Source: Acidobacteriota bacterium (GTDB lineage Bacteria > Acidobacteriota > Terriglobia > Terriglobales > Acidobacteriaceae). Taken from it: a stretch of DNA of 47,198 nt. The position numbers and the translations under genes are program-made. The DNA lies in the NCBI GenBank assembly GCA_003225005.1, contig QIAN01000163.1, positions 1 to 47,198 of the forward strand, given 5' to 3'. The first letter of the stretch is position 1. Each line of letters opens with the position of its first letter. Positions 26,301-33,660 of the stretch are shown piece after piece. Below the pieces are notes generated by a model. That model was not told where the DNA came from, ran no database searches, and saw only the letters and a program-made list of their open reading frames with translations.

Positions 26301-26632
26301 CGAATTCCGGACCGCACACGGCACAGCAATGGTTCAAGACCAGCGCCTTCCAGCGCCTAACTCAAGACCCGAACTCTCCGGTTGAGCAGTTCGGCAATGA
26401 AGGCCGTAACGTGGTGCAAGGTCCCGGATACTCGAACTGGGATTTCTCCGCCCTCAAGAACATTCAGGTCACGGAAGGGAAGGAGTTCCAGTTCCGAGCT
26501 GAGCTCTTCAATTTCTGGAACCACACGAATCTAGGGCTCCCCAACAGCGACATCAGCTCGCCCACCTTCGGAAGCATCCATTCCGACCTTGGCCCGCGAG
26601 TCATCCAGGTAGCGCTGAAGTTTCTGTTCTAG
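23336..26632 (+). CDS. TonB-dependent receptor, Oar-like, with carboxypeptidase-regulatory-like domain
   Basis: A 1098-residue outer-membrane protein. Signal peptide at 1-23 (LACFLVAISAGLSAAVAQQ). Residues about 25-110 are an Ig-like carboxypeptidase-regulatory domain (GNIRGTVSDPTGAVVQSATV). A plug domain follows (LPLDGRNFSQLGLLQPGV, then YSVDGQRPESNNFLIDGANN). The rest is a 22-strand-type barrel ending in VALKFLF with a terminal Phe. These Oar-type receptors are greatly expanded in Acidobacteria and are thought to import oligosaccharides or other large substrates; no SusD or glycosidase partner is nearby, so the substrate is unknown. ATG has GGGGA 5 nt upstream. Confidence 0.93.
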   Translation: MTSFIRLACFLVAISAGLSAAVAQQITGNIRGTVSDPTGAVVQSATVTAKQSETGLTRTATTDHSGNYLLVELPVGHYQLEVAAKGFQQYLQEGISLNVNETATVSVRLMLGQETQQVQVRADAELIQTTVSSLGKAVLEHELLELPLDGRNFSQLGLLQPGVVPLTAGLKQAGGSLRDGQAYSVDGQRPESNNFLIDGANNVNAVDAGFVLKPPIDAISEFRILTHNANAEFGQSTGSTTNIVTRSGTNSWHGALWEFLRNDAMDASDFSAHAVQPLKQNQFGGTFGGPIIKDKTFFFAYYEGFRNRQGETVNATVPSLDERQGNFSQLPGGLFVFDFSTGQMVPVPGNQVTPINPIAQNVLAFFPLPNNGPNAFVATQSKSVTNDQFGLRFDHYLSRADTLNFRYMFSAGPTNDPLSTSGANVPGFPVGEDDRAQNFVAQETHVFSPAIIGVARFSYLRNKFLFDQHVNHESPSALGFQYQPTLTAAAGPPFIQVAGYASVGDPITGPRDTYQNTFDFSGSLSWVLSRNEIKFGGGFRHDQINAVQGIASNGFFVFAPFPYSDGFANFLAGQPVFFLQGGGDLSRHIRGQALNFYGQDTYKVTSRLTLNLGLRYELPSPNTELHNRQNLFVPGAQSKIFPNAPAGLLYPGDPGVPAGLIATQKTAFAPRVGLALDPTGSGKLLVSAAYGIFYEPYYTGQGGPLQDPISAPPYLQTPQVNFPNFADPFNGASPFGPSFSEPMTLLAVSPQLRLPYAQDWNLNIQRSFGADWLFEIGYVGTTGVKLPRFIEANPAVYYPGFDSSGNPLATENNVNQRRLYSGCTLAQSPTACVYGSVGEIAGIANSSYNALESSLRKRFGHGLSFLASYTYSKSIDDVSSFNITGSASQPVAGENDLAQNPFNLPAERGRSMFDARHRLVLSYQWSVPFWRQAHTWYEHALGNWQFNGIATLMSGTPFTVFDPADVSLQGSAPEISGFSSNRPNLMGNPNSGPHTAQQWFKTSAFQRLTQDPNSPVEQFGNEGRNVVQGPGYSNWDFSALKNIQVTEGKEFQFRAELFNFWNHTNLGLPNSDISSPTFGSIHSDLGPRVIQVALKFLF

Positions 26633-26733
26633 GTCTGCAGGTTCGAAGAACCTCTAGCAGCCCGAGGCGGCAGTAAGGTTCATCCCGTGGTGGAAGTAAA
26701 TTCGGCCCGTAGCGGACGTAAGATTCGTATCAG

Positions 26734-26753
26734 GGCATGCCTTCAGGCATGCC
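26734..26753. repeat. Perfect palindromic hairpin GGCATGCC-TTCA-GGCATGCC
   Basis: Two copies of the self-complementary octamer GGCATGCC (26734-26741, 26746-26753) flank TTCA, giving an 8-bp stem with a tetraloop. It lies between the receptor stop and the deiodinase-like start. No U-tract follows, so it is not a classic terminator; the sequence resembles a dispersed acidobacterial intergenic repeat. A smaller 6-bp hairpin is at 26639-26653, just after the receptor stop. Confidence 0.55.
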
Positions 26754-26813
26754 GTAAGTGCGGCGATATCTACGCGCCTTCACGCGCTGAATTTCTGGAA
26801 TGGAGTTCAAGCA

Positions 26814-27569
26814 ATGCTCGAAAAGGTATTGAACACAACACTTACATCCGTGAAAAGGGCATTGGTCAGAACATTCGGTGCGCTCGCCCTTTTGTGGATC
26901 CTTACTTGTGGCGCATTGTTCGAGGTAATGCGCCAACCCCCCGAGACGTTTGCTCGGTTCATGACTAGGGTACCGGCTCCCATCGCATTTGTTGTCCTTC
27001 CATTTGAAACTTTGTGGACGCAGGCGCGCGCCGGCAGCTTGCAAGTTGGCGATCTCGCCCCCGACTTTTCGCTGATGAAGCTCGACAAAAGTTCTCAGAT
27101 ACGGTTCTCGGCTTTTGCGGCGCAACGGCGGCCAGTAGTTCTCGTATTCGGAAGTTACACCTGACCTCCCTTCCGGCGGGAGGTTCCCGCCCTCAACCAG
27201 CTCTACCAGCAATACGGAAATCAGGTCGCGTTTTTGGTCGTCTACATTACGGAAGCGCATCCCAGTGATGTGTGGCAGATGCAGAGCAATATCAGGGACA
27301 AGGTCGTATTTGCTAGTCCCAAAAGTGAAGAGGAGCGAGCCTTCGTCGCTGGCGCTTGCGTGCGCAAGCTGGGAATCGAAATCCCCGCGCTCCTCGATGA
27401 ATTTGGCAACTCCACGGAGCAGACATACACAGCATGGCCGGATCGCATTTATTTGATCGATGCGACCGGCCATGTCGCGTACAAGAGCAAACCCGGCCCC
27501 TTCGGGTTCAAACCTGAAGAATTGAAAAGCGCCCTGGCCAGGGTGTCTGCAACTCCGGTGAAGCAATAG
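26814..27569 (+). CDS. Iodothyronine-deiodinase-like selenoprotein (in-frame UGA read as Sec117)
   Basis: Read through the TGA at 27162-27164, the gene gives 251 residues: basic N-terminus, one membrane helix (about 22-40), a spacer, and a thioredoxin-like domain from about residue 78. The core is VLVFGSYT-U-PPFRREVP, then LYQQYGNQVAFLVVYITEAH and PSDVW, and near the end YTAWPDRIYLID. Animal deiodinases carry GSCT-U-PPF and YIEEAHPSDGW at the same places, so the TGA falls exactly on the catalytic selenocysteine. A hairpin with a GGU loop follows (27175-27191). The frame is open and family-like on both sides, so random nonsense is unlikely. Membrane-anchored thiol/selenol oxidoreductase; the substrate in bacteria is unknown, and iodothyronine is not implied. 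Tyr replaces the Cys two residues before Sec. GGAG lies 8 nt before ATG. Confidence 0.88.
27175..27191 (+). promoter_or_regulatory. Candidate bacterial SECIS hairpin
   Basis: GGCGGGA (27175-27181), loop GGT (27182-27184), TCCCGCC (27185-27191): a perfect 7-bp stem. The loop begins 18 nt after the last base of the UGA, within the 16-37 nt window reported for bacterial SECIS elements, and it has G in its first two positions, as SelB-binding loops do. An alternative stem ACCTCCC / GGGAGGT (27164-27170, 27178-27184) starting at the A of UGA competes with it. Confidence 0.65.
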
Positions 27570-28011
27570 TCATCGGCGGGCTGATGCCCTATACGCTGCG
27601 CTGCCGGCGGCCCCCCCGTCTCGCGATTTTCGCGACCTGACGATTCGTGAATGTGGTGCAGCGATTTCGGTTTTCGAGCCGGACGCCGTAGGAATTCCCA
27701 TCCGTCGAAAACCGCGATGGAGGGGGCAGCCTTTCGGTGGCACTGGAAGCATGGGCCAGCCCTCCCATTGCGCGCAACCTCCTCCGCTTTTAACCACACA
27801 TATCCTCGCCAGCCCTATGTAACTGCCGCAGTCGCGCGCGAGTACCGAAGTCGGATTCCACCTTCGTGCCAGTGGAGGCTCGACGTGGTGAGCGTATATT
27901 ATGAAAAAATCGAAAGTCCGACGGCAGAACGGCAGATCGAAGTCTTTCCTAACGCCTCCCTCTCGGCGTAAAATAGAAAGTTTGTGGGTCCCCATTGAAA
28001 GGATTTAGTGC
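27570..28011. other. Gene-free stretch with a 10-bp inverted repeat
   Basis: No supported gene. CGGTTTTCGA (27668-27677) and TCGAAAACCG (27705-27714) form a perfect 10-bp inverted repeat with a 27-nt loop. The frames on either strand are Arg/Ser-rich without ribosome sites. The galT promoter must lie in the right part; TATTATGAAAAA at 27897-27908 is AT-rich, but no clear -35/-10 pair stands out. Confidence 0.4.
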
Positions 28012-29052
28012 GTGCCTGAGCTGAGAAAGGATCCGATCGTTGGCCGGTGGGTAATCATCTCAACCGACCGCGCCAAGCGTCCCACCGACTTTGTCCGGGA
28101 AAATATGAAGATCAAAGGTGGCTTTTGTCCCTTTTGCTATGGCAACGAGACCAAGACGCCACCCGAAATTCAGGCCTACCGGCCAAATCCAAATGGTGGC
28201 CCGGCCCTACAGCGCGACACACCTGGCTGGACAGTCCGCGTTGTACCCAATAAATTCCCGGCGCTCGGGATTGAGGGTAATCTGAGCCGTCAGGCCGAAG
28301 GCATGTTCGACAAAATGAACGGGATCGGCGCGCATGAGGTCATTATCGAAACGCCCGATCATACCGCCAGCATGGCTACCCTTCCTCCCAAGCGCATTGA
28401 AGACGTCTTGTGGACCTTCCGTGATCGCATACTGGACCTGAAAAAAGACCGGCGGTTCAAGTACATCTTGATCTTCAAGAACCACGGCGAAGCGGCGGGA
28501 GCGTCGCTCGAACACGCCCACTCCCAGCTCATTGCCCTGCCGATTTTGCCCATTAATGTGACGCAGGAACTCGAGGGATCGAAGCAATACTTCCTTTATA
28601 AGGAGCGTTGCGTCTTCTGCGACATCATCCGCCAGGAGACGGAAAACGGAATCCGTGTCGTGAGTGAGAACGAAGACTTCCTAACCCTTGCGCCCTATGC
28701 GCCCCGGTTTCCCTTCGAAACCTGGATATTGCCCAAGCAGCACGAATCGGCGTTCGAGAATTCCTCATCGCACATGTTCGAAAACCTGGCTCGTGCGCTC
28801 AAGAATTTGCTGGTCAAGGCTGACCGGGTGCTGGACAATCCGCCCTACAACCTGGTGATCCATACGTCGCCTGCGCAGGACCCAACCAACGACCACTATC
28901 ACTGGCACATCGAGTTCATGCCTAAGCTGACCAAGACCGCGGGATTCGAGTGGGGCACCGGCTTCTACATCAATCCCACCCCCCCGGAAGAAGCCGCAAA
29001 ATTTCTACGCGAAGCCAGCATGGAAGACCCAGTCCCCGCAAACGTCGGCTAA
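28012..29052 (+). CDS. galT: Galactose-1-phosphate uridylyltransferase
   Basis: Leloir-pathway enzyme exchanging UMP between UDP-glucose and galactose-1-phosphate. The 346-residue protein opens with ELRKDPIVGRWVIIS and has zinc pair CPFCYGNE (near 40) and a second CVFCD (near 201). The HIT-like active site EHAHSQLIALP (near 168) carries the His nucleophile region in HxHxQ form, and a C-terminal HYHWHIEFMPKLT mirrors it. This short Zn-type is common outside enterobacteria; a related adenylyl/sugar-1-phosphate transferase activity cannot be excluded. GTG start 28012 with AAAGGA 9 nt upstream. No other gal gene is adjacent. Confidence 0.9.
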   Translation: MPELRKDPIVGRWVIISTDRAKRPTDFVRENMKIKGGFCPFCYGNETKTPPEIQAYRPNPNGGPALQRDTPGWTVRVVPNKFPALGIEGNLSRQAEGMFDKMNGIGAHEVIIETPDHTASMATLPPKRIEDVLWTFRDRILDLKKDRRFKYILIFKNHGEAAGASLEHAHSQLIALPILPINVTQELEGSKQYFLYKERCVFCDIIRQETENGIRVVSENEDFLTLAPYAPRFPFETWILPKQHESAFENSSSHMFENLARALKNLLVKADRVLDNPPYNLVIHTSPAQDPTNDHYHWHIEFMPKLTKTAGFEWGTGFYINPTPPEEAAKFLREASMEDPVPANVG

Positions 29053-29124
29053 CTTTTTGCAGGCATGGCGTTCAAAGTTGATATTGAAAGCTCGATTTAC
29101 GAGACTGATTTAATAAGGACCAGC

Positions 29125-29161
29125 AAAAATAAAAAGAGGGCACGGCAAGCGCCATGCCCTC
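29125..29161 (-). terminator. Intrinsic terminator of the isc operon
   Basis: On the minus strand GAGGGCA (29161-29155) and TGCCCTC (29142-29136) form a 7-bp stem that extends by two GC pairs across one mismatch. TTTTTATTTTT (29135-29125) follows immediately. It lies about 115 bp after the iscX stop, the last gene of the operon, and also guards against galT read-through from the other side. Confidence 0.85.
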
Positions 29162-29275
29162 GGTAGTTGGAGAGAGAGTGGAAGTCAGTCACCCAGGTGA
29201 GCTGACATCCTGCATTCCTGAGAGACTAAGTTACCGCAGCGCGACAATTGTCACGAAGATGTAAAAGTTTCAGGG

Positions 29276-29497
29276 TCATCCCCGAGTGCGGTCTTGAACT
29301 TCTTCGTGCCACGCCATCTGGATCGCTTCGAGCTTGCCCTCGTTCGAAGTTTTCGGATCGCCCGTGAAGCCCGGAAGTTCGGTCACATAGCGGTGCAGAT
29401 CAGTAAAGCGGACGGAGAGTGGATCGATCTCGGGGTGAGTCTCAGAAAGAAGAATGCCGATGTCTTGGGGGTCGTCCCAGGTGAGAGATTTTGGCAT
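29276..29497 (-). CDS. iscX: Fe-S cluster assembly protein IscX
   Basis: A 73-residue acidic protein, the usual IscX length. It has the family core SLTWDDPQDIGILLSETHPE (4-23), DPLSVRFTDLHRYVTELPGF and the end EAIQMAWHEE. IscX (YfhJ) binds IscS and iron and tunes cluster assembly on IscU. It is the last gene of the isc operon, as in Proteobacteria. ATG with AGGAG 6 nt upstream. A 137-bp gap separates it from fdx, with short heptamer repeats on the way. Confidence 0.93.
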   Translation of the reverse strand: MPKSLTWDDPQDIGILLSETHPEIDPLSVRFTDLHRYVTELPGFTGDPKTSNEGKLEAIQMAWHEEVQDRTRG

Positions 29498-29634
29498 TGT
29501 AAGCTCCTGTGCGAAGCAATCAGCATTCAGTCAACTACGGAATTTGCGGTGCCCCTTGCGGAACCCAGGTTGTTCACTGCGACAATTATCTTCCGACAGC
29601 ATTTGCTCGAGGGCTGACTGCCGCCTGCTGTTTT

Positions 29635-30051
29635 TCAGTGTTCTTCCGACACGTAATTTCGGTTCCATGCAGGAATCTCCACAACCACCTTACCCGGTTT
29701 CGTGATCTGTGCCTGGCAGCCCAGACGAGAGTTTAATTGCAGGTCAGCGGCCATGTCCAGACGGTCGGCTTCGTCGTCGTCCATTTCGGAGAGATTCTCG
29801 GTGCCTTCTTTCACCCAGACGTGGCAGGTGGTGCAGGCGCAATTCCCGCCGCAGGCGTGGTCGAGAGTGACGCCGTAATTGAGCGCGATGTCGAGCAGGG
29901 ACTCCTGTTTTCCGTGGTGTTCGTACGGCAGTTTGCCGTGCTCGAACTGAACGGTCTTGCCCTCGGGCAAGAATGTAACCTGCACTGTGTTTTCGCCGGC
30001 AGGCGCGTCTTCGGTCATGGTGCCCGCTCCATGTGTTTTATCTTCTGCCAT
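29635..30051 (-). CDS. fdx: [2Fe-2S] ferredoxin of the ISC system
   Basis: A 138-residue adrenodoxin-type ferredoxin that supplies electrons for cluster assembly. Cluster ligands are CGGNCACTTC (three Cys spaced CX5CX2C, near residues 84-93) and a distal Cys in RLGCQAQI. The N-terminal ~22 residues are extra and polar relative to the usual ~110-residue Fdx. ATG 30051 has TAGGAG 6 nt upstream; an internal ATG at residue 12 could give the shorter form. It follows hscA by 27 bp, so they are co-transcribed. Confidence 0.92.
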   Translation of the reverse strand: MAEDKTHGAGTMTEDAPAGENTVQVTFLPEGKTVQFEHGKLPYEHHGKQESLLDIALNYGVTLDHACGGNCACTTCHVWVKEGTENLSEMDDDEADRLDMAADLQLNSRLGCQAQITKPGKVVVEIPAWNRNYVSEEH

Positions 30052-30078
30052 GACTGCTCCTAACTTATTTCGAACTGG

Positions 30079-31980
30079 TTATTCGAACTCTGCTTTCGCG
30101 ACTGGATGCGGCGCGGACGGGCCTTCGCCCAGGTCCGCCTGCTCCATCGTCTTGCCTTTGAGCGCTGTTGAAACGGCGCTGTCCATCATCAACTCGGCGA
30201 GCCGCGTCGTTCCCTGGTTCAGGGCCTCGATTGCCTTGCGGATCGCATGGTAATCGTCCTCGCTCTTCACCGCAGTCAGCGCCTTTTCCATTTTTGCGAT
30301 CTGTTTCTTTTCGTTGGTTGTGAGCTGACCCCAGGCTGGACTCTTCTTACCTTTGTCGAGCGCGGCCAGGATTGTGTCGCCTTCGCTGCGGGCCTCGATG
30401 ACCTGGCGACGGCGGAAATCCTCTTCGGCGTTGTCGAAGGAATCAAGGATCATGGCTTCGACCTGCTCGTCGGTGAGTCCGTAACTGGGTTGAACTTCGA
30501 TCTCGGATTCCTTGCCGCTGCGCTGCTCACGTGCCGAAACATGCAGGATGCCGTTGGCGTCGATGAGAAACTTGACCTCGATACGAGCCATGCCCGCTGC
30601 CATCGGTGGAATGCCTCTGAGATCGAAGCGCGCGAGAGAACGGCAATCTCTGGCCAATTCGCGCTCGCCTTGCAAAACGTGAATCGCCACGTTGGCCTGT
30701 CCGTCGACTTGCGTAGTGTAGTGTTGCGTCGCCGAGGCAGGAATGGTGGAGTTGCGCAGAATAATTTTGTCGGTCACTCCCCCTGCGACTTCGATGCCAA
30801 GCGAAAGCGGCGTGACATCGAGCAACAGCATGTTCTCTGTGGCCTCGGAGCCGCCGCTGAGAATGTTGGCCTGCACTGCCGCGCCGAGGGCGACGACCTC
30901 ATCTGGGTTTAAATCTGTGTGCGGCTCGCGCTGGAAGAGATCCTTCACCAGCGCTCGAACTTTGGGAATCCGGGTTGAGCCGCCGACAAGAACCACCTCA
31001 TCAATTTGTTCCGGTTTGAGGCCAGCATCTTTCATGGCCTGCTTGCAGGGCCCGACGGTGCGGTCGATGATCGACTGAATCAATTGTTCAAACTGTTCCC
31101 GCGTAATCTCGCGCTGATAACGCTTGCCGCCGGGCAATTCGATGTCGAGCCTGATCGAAGACTGCGACGAGAGCGCAATCTTGGCTGCGATCACGGCTTG
31201 GCGAATGGTCTGTACAGCTTCGGCATTGCGGCGAAGGTCGACACCCATGTCGCCCCGAATGTCGTCGAGCGCGATGGTGATCAGCAAGTTGTCGATATCG
31301 TCGCCGCCAAGATGGGTGTCACCGTTAGTGGCGACGACCTCGAAGATTCCATCGTGTAACTTGAGGATGGAAATATCGAAGGTGCCGCCGCCGAGATCAT
31401 AGACGGCGACTATCGCGTTCTGCTTTCTGTCGAGGCCATAGGCTAACGATGCGGCAGTGGGCTCATTCACCAGGCGTAAGACTTCGAGACCAGCGATGCG
31501 ACCAGCGTCTTTGGTGGCCTGACGCTGCGCGTCGTTGAAATACGCAGGGACTGTGATGACAGCTTTTGTGACCCCAGCCCCGAAGAATCGTTCGGCGTTG
31601 CGCTTGAGCTGGCGCAGAATGAACGCGGAAATTTCGGGCGGAGTGAAAGTCCTCTTCCCGAGCTTGATACGCAGAACTTCGCCAGCCTGCAGGTCTTCGG
31701 CGAGGCGGAAAGGGAAGAGCTTCAACTCCTGTTGAATATCTTCAACGCCCCGGCCCATCAGACGCTTCACGGAATAGATGGCACGCTCCGGCGTTTCGAT
31801 CAGTGAGTTGCGCGCGGCGTTGCCGATAATGGGCTGCCCATTGCTGTCGAGGGCGACAACGGACGGAACCAGGTGGGAGCCATCGTCGCCGGGGATCACG
31901 ACAGGGTTGTCCCCCTGCATAAATGCCACCAACGAGTTCGTGGTGCCGAGGTCGATGCCAACGATGTAATCAGTAGCCAT
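30079..31980 (-). CDS. hscA: Hsp70-type chaperone HscA
   Basis: A 633-residue Hsp70 dedicated to cluster transfer from IscU. ATPase domain (about 1-375) has VGIDLGTTNSLVAF, VYDLGGGTFDISIL and LVGGSTRIPKVR. The substrate domain has LLDVTPLSLGIEVAGG, and the C-terminal lid is shorter than DnaK with no EEVD-like or acidic tail. Its place between hscB and fdx, rather than next to grpE/dnaJ, identifies it as HscA instead of DnaK. ATG 31980 is chosen because it starts five residues before VGIDLG; TTG 32004 is possible. Confidence 0.92.
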   Translation of the reverse strand: MATDYIVGIDLGTTNSLVAFMQGDNPVVIPGDDGSHLVPSVVALDSNGQPIIGNAARNSLIETPERAIYSVKRLMGRGVEDIQQELKLFPFRLAEDLQAGEVLRIKLGKRTFTPPEISAFILRQLKRNAERFFGAGVTKAVITVPAYFNDAQRQATKDAGRIAGLEVLRLVNEPTAASLAYGLDRKQNAIVAVYDLGGGTFDISILKLHDGIFEVVATNGDTHLGGDDIDNLLITIALDDIRGDMGVDLRRNAEAVQTIRQAVIAAKIALSSQSSIRLDIELPGGKRYQREITREQFEQLIQSIIDRTVGPCKQAMKDAGLKPEQIDEVVLVGGSTRIPKVRALVKDLFQREPHTDLNPDEVVALGAAVQANILSGGSEATENMLLLDVTPLSLGIEVAGGVTDKIILRNSTIPASATQHYTTQVDGQANVAIHVLQGERELARDCRSLARFDLRGIPPMAAGMARIEVKFLIDANGILHVSAREQRSGKESEIEVQPSYGLTDEQVEAMILDSFDNAEEDFRRRQVIEARSEGDTILAALDKGKKSPAWGQLTTNEKKQIAKMEKALTAVKSEDDYHAIRKAIEALNQGTTRLAELMMDSAVSTALKGKTMEQADLGEGPSAPHPVAKAEFE

Positions 31981-32002
31981 AGAAAGTCTAGTTTGCTGCT
32001 TC

Positions 32003-32036
32003 ACGCGCCCAGCGTTACGCGCCCAGCGTTACGCGC
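32003..32036. repeat. 14-bp tandem repeat in the hscB-hscA gap
   Basis: ACGCGCCCAGCGTT occurs at 32003-32016 and 32017-32030, and a third, partial unit ACGCGCtCAGC continues to about 32041. The TCAGCNN heptamer motif (minus strand) recurs at 32103-32137. Thus the 151-bp hscB-hscA gap, unlike the rest of the operon, is filled with small repeats. Confidence 0.6.
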
Positions 32037-32131
32037 TCAGCATGCAGCGCACAGCACTCGCTCCAGCGAGATCCGCTGCAGCCTTCAACCAGAACCGCAG
32101 TGCCTGAATGCTGATCACCGAGTGCTGAATG

Positions 32132-32890
32132 CTACTGCTCCAGCGCCTCATTCACATCCCGCACCAGGTTGCGTACGTAGTTGCGGCGGTTCAGCAAATC
32201 CACCATTTTGTCTCGCGCTTGCCTGCGCTCCTCCGGCGAGACGGCATCGCCGTGTTGCTCGCGCTCGATCAGCGTATCCCAGTTGCCCCAATATGCTTTC
32301 AAATCCCGTAAGTGGGCTTCATGTTTCTCTTCGAGCTTCAGCTTTTCCTTGCCGATTTCTTCAAGTAGGGCGGGATCGTCCTCGCCCATCTTTTTCTGCA
32401 TTCGCAGCTCTTCCAGCTGCATGTTCAGTTCGAAGACTTCTTCCAGCAGGTCGGGCGGAACAATCTGCTTCTTGGCCTCGCCCGTATTGCGGGCTTTGTC
32501 GCTCGCGGCTTTCGATTGCTCTTCCAGTTCCACGCCTTCAATGCGTAGGAGATATTCGGTGCGTCGAACGGGATCCTTCAAGGTTCGATAAGCGTCATTG
32601 AGCAACGAACTTTGTTGCAGGCTCCATTCCTGTTCCATGCGGCTTCCCTGTGCGACCACATCCGGATGCAGCTTGCGGCTCAGCAGGTAGAAATCCTTCT
32701 CGAGGGCGGCAAGGTCGACATTCAACTTGCGCGGCAGTCCGAAGAATGTGAAGTAATCCACAGGAGTCGCGGGCTGAACCTTACCGCAAGCCTTGCAGAA
32801 ATAGGCTGTGCGCATGGCGCCGCATGACCAGCAGGACTGGGTGACGTCCTGCGCAGGGGTTGATGTCGCGGTTTGGAATGAATTCGCCAT
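32132..32890 (-). CDS. hscB: J-domain co-chaperone HscB with N-terminal zinc finger
   Basis: A 252-residue HscB. A four-cysteine finger CWSCG, then CKACG (Cys 20, 23, 32, 35) precedes the J domain, whose helix II-III loop has KLHPDVV (HPD, near residue 75) and DYFTFFGLPRKL at its start. The C-terminal three-helix IscU-binding region covers about 120-252. It recruits IscU to HscA and stimulates ATPase. Enterobacterial HscB (~171 aa) lacks the zinc finger; human HSC20 and some bacteria have it. It is also ~80 residues longer because of a charged helix near 150-215 (KEKLKLEEKHEAHLRDLKAY). Confidence 0.92.
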   Translation of the reverse strand: MANSFQTATSTPAQDVTQSCWSCGAMRTAYFCKACGKVQPATPVDYFTFFGLPRKLNVDLAALEKDFYLLSRKLHPDVVAQGSRMEQEWSLQQSSLLNDAYRTLKDPVRRTEYLLRIEGVELEEQSKAASDKARNTGEAKKQIVPPDLLEEVFELNMQLEELRMQKKMGEDDPALLEEIGKEKLKLEEKHEAHLRDLKAYWGNWDTLIEREQHGDAVSPEERRQARDKMVDLLNRRNYVRNLVRDVNEALEQ

Positions 32891-32924
32891 TTACGTGTTT
32901 TTTTATAGAGATTGCGTCCTACCC

Positions 32925-33010
32925 AACCTCGGGGCTGAAGCCCAAACTGATTCTGGACGCTTCACGCGGCGCCTAAGCGCCGCTCTTCCACGGTGCCGCA
33001 CACAGTGGTG
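32925..33010. repeat. REP-like intergenic element with 7-bp hairpin
   Basis: Lies between hscB and iscA. GCGGCGC (32966-32972), CTAA, GCGCCGC (32977-32983) is a perfect hairpin, and the flank contains GGGCTGAAGCCC (32932-32943), another palindrome. Sequences of this type (GGGCTnAAGCCC with AAGCGCCGCT) are dispersed in acidobacterial genomes as REP/BIME-like elements; that comparison is from memory. Confidence 0.5.
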
Positions 33011-33145
33011 AGTTCTTCCCTAGCCGCCTAAGACACATTCACCACGGCAGCTTCTCCCGTCGCGTGGCCCAAGGCTCAGCCGGGCAGAAACGGTAGCGCC
33101 GTGGTGCAAATTACCGGGCGGGCGTTGACCCCCGCTGGCAGGCGG

Positions 33146-33526
33146 TTATGCGGAGAATGACGTTCCGCAGCCGCACGACTTGGTTGCCTGGGGATTTACA
33201 AATACGAATCCCTGCTGCATCAAGGTCTCCTGATAATCGAGCGTCATACCGTGCAGGTAGATGAACGATTTCGGATCCACGAAGACGCGTACGTCGCCGT
33301 ATTGGAAGATGCGGTCGCGTTCGCGGGGCTGCGTGTCGAAACGGATGTTGTAGCTCAAGCCCGAGCATCCGCCCCCCTGCACGCCCAAACGCAATCCGCC
33401 CTGGTCAGCCGAGATGCCCTCTTTCGCCATGGCACCGCGCACCTTGGCTAGCGCTTTCTCAGTCACCTGGATGCTCCTGCCTGCAGGCGTTCTGGGGGTC
33501 GTCTTTTCTTCTGTTTGCGTGGTCAT
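33146..33526 (-). CDS. iscA: A-type Fe-S scaffold/carrier IscA
   Basis: A 126-residue A-type carrier. The three ligand cysteines are in GGGCSGLSY (near residue 54) and KSCGCGTSF (near 118-120), spaced as in IscA/ErpA. The first ~18 residues (Thr/Pro/Glu-rich) are an extension relative to E. coli IscA (107 aa). It receives or delivers clusters in the ISC system. Position between iscU and hscB is the classical order. ATG has AGG 6 nt upstream. The 255 bp between it and hscB hold a REP-like element. Confidence 0.93.
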   Translation of the reverse strand: MTTQTEEKTTPRTPAGRSIQVTEKALAKVRGAMAKEGISADQGGLRLGVQGGGCSGLSYNIRFDTQPRERDRIFQYGDVRVFVDPKSFIYLHGMTLDYQETLMQQGFVFVNPQATKSCGCGTSFSA

Positions 33527-33660
33527 CTAAAACCTGCTTGGCTTGCGACAGCAACTAAAGCCGCACGTGATTGGCTACGCTGGCGGCATGCCCGAAGGCA
33601 ATCTATCCACTACGAACGTGATTACAGGGCAAATCCGCCTGTACGAATCCGTCCGTGCCA

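Noticed and set aside
27162..27164. TGA as an ordinary nonsense mutation splitting two short ORFs
   Set aside because: It falls precisely on the selenocysteine codon of the deiodinase family, both sides are intact and in frame, and a SECIS-like hairpin follows. Other broken genes in the window keep this alternative alive, but it is clearly weaker.
27570..27995. Minus-strand frame between the selenoprotein and galT
   Set aside because: Arg/Ser-rich, no ribosome site, no recognisable domain; likely noncoding.
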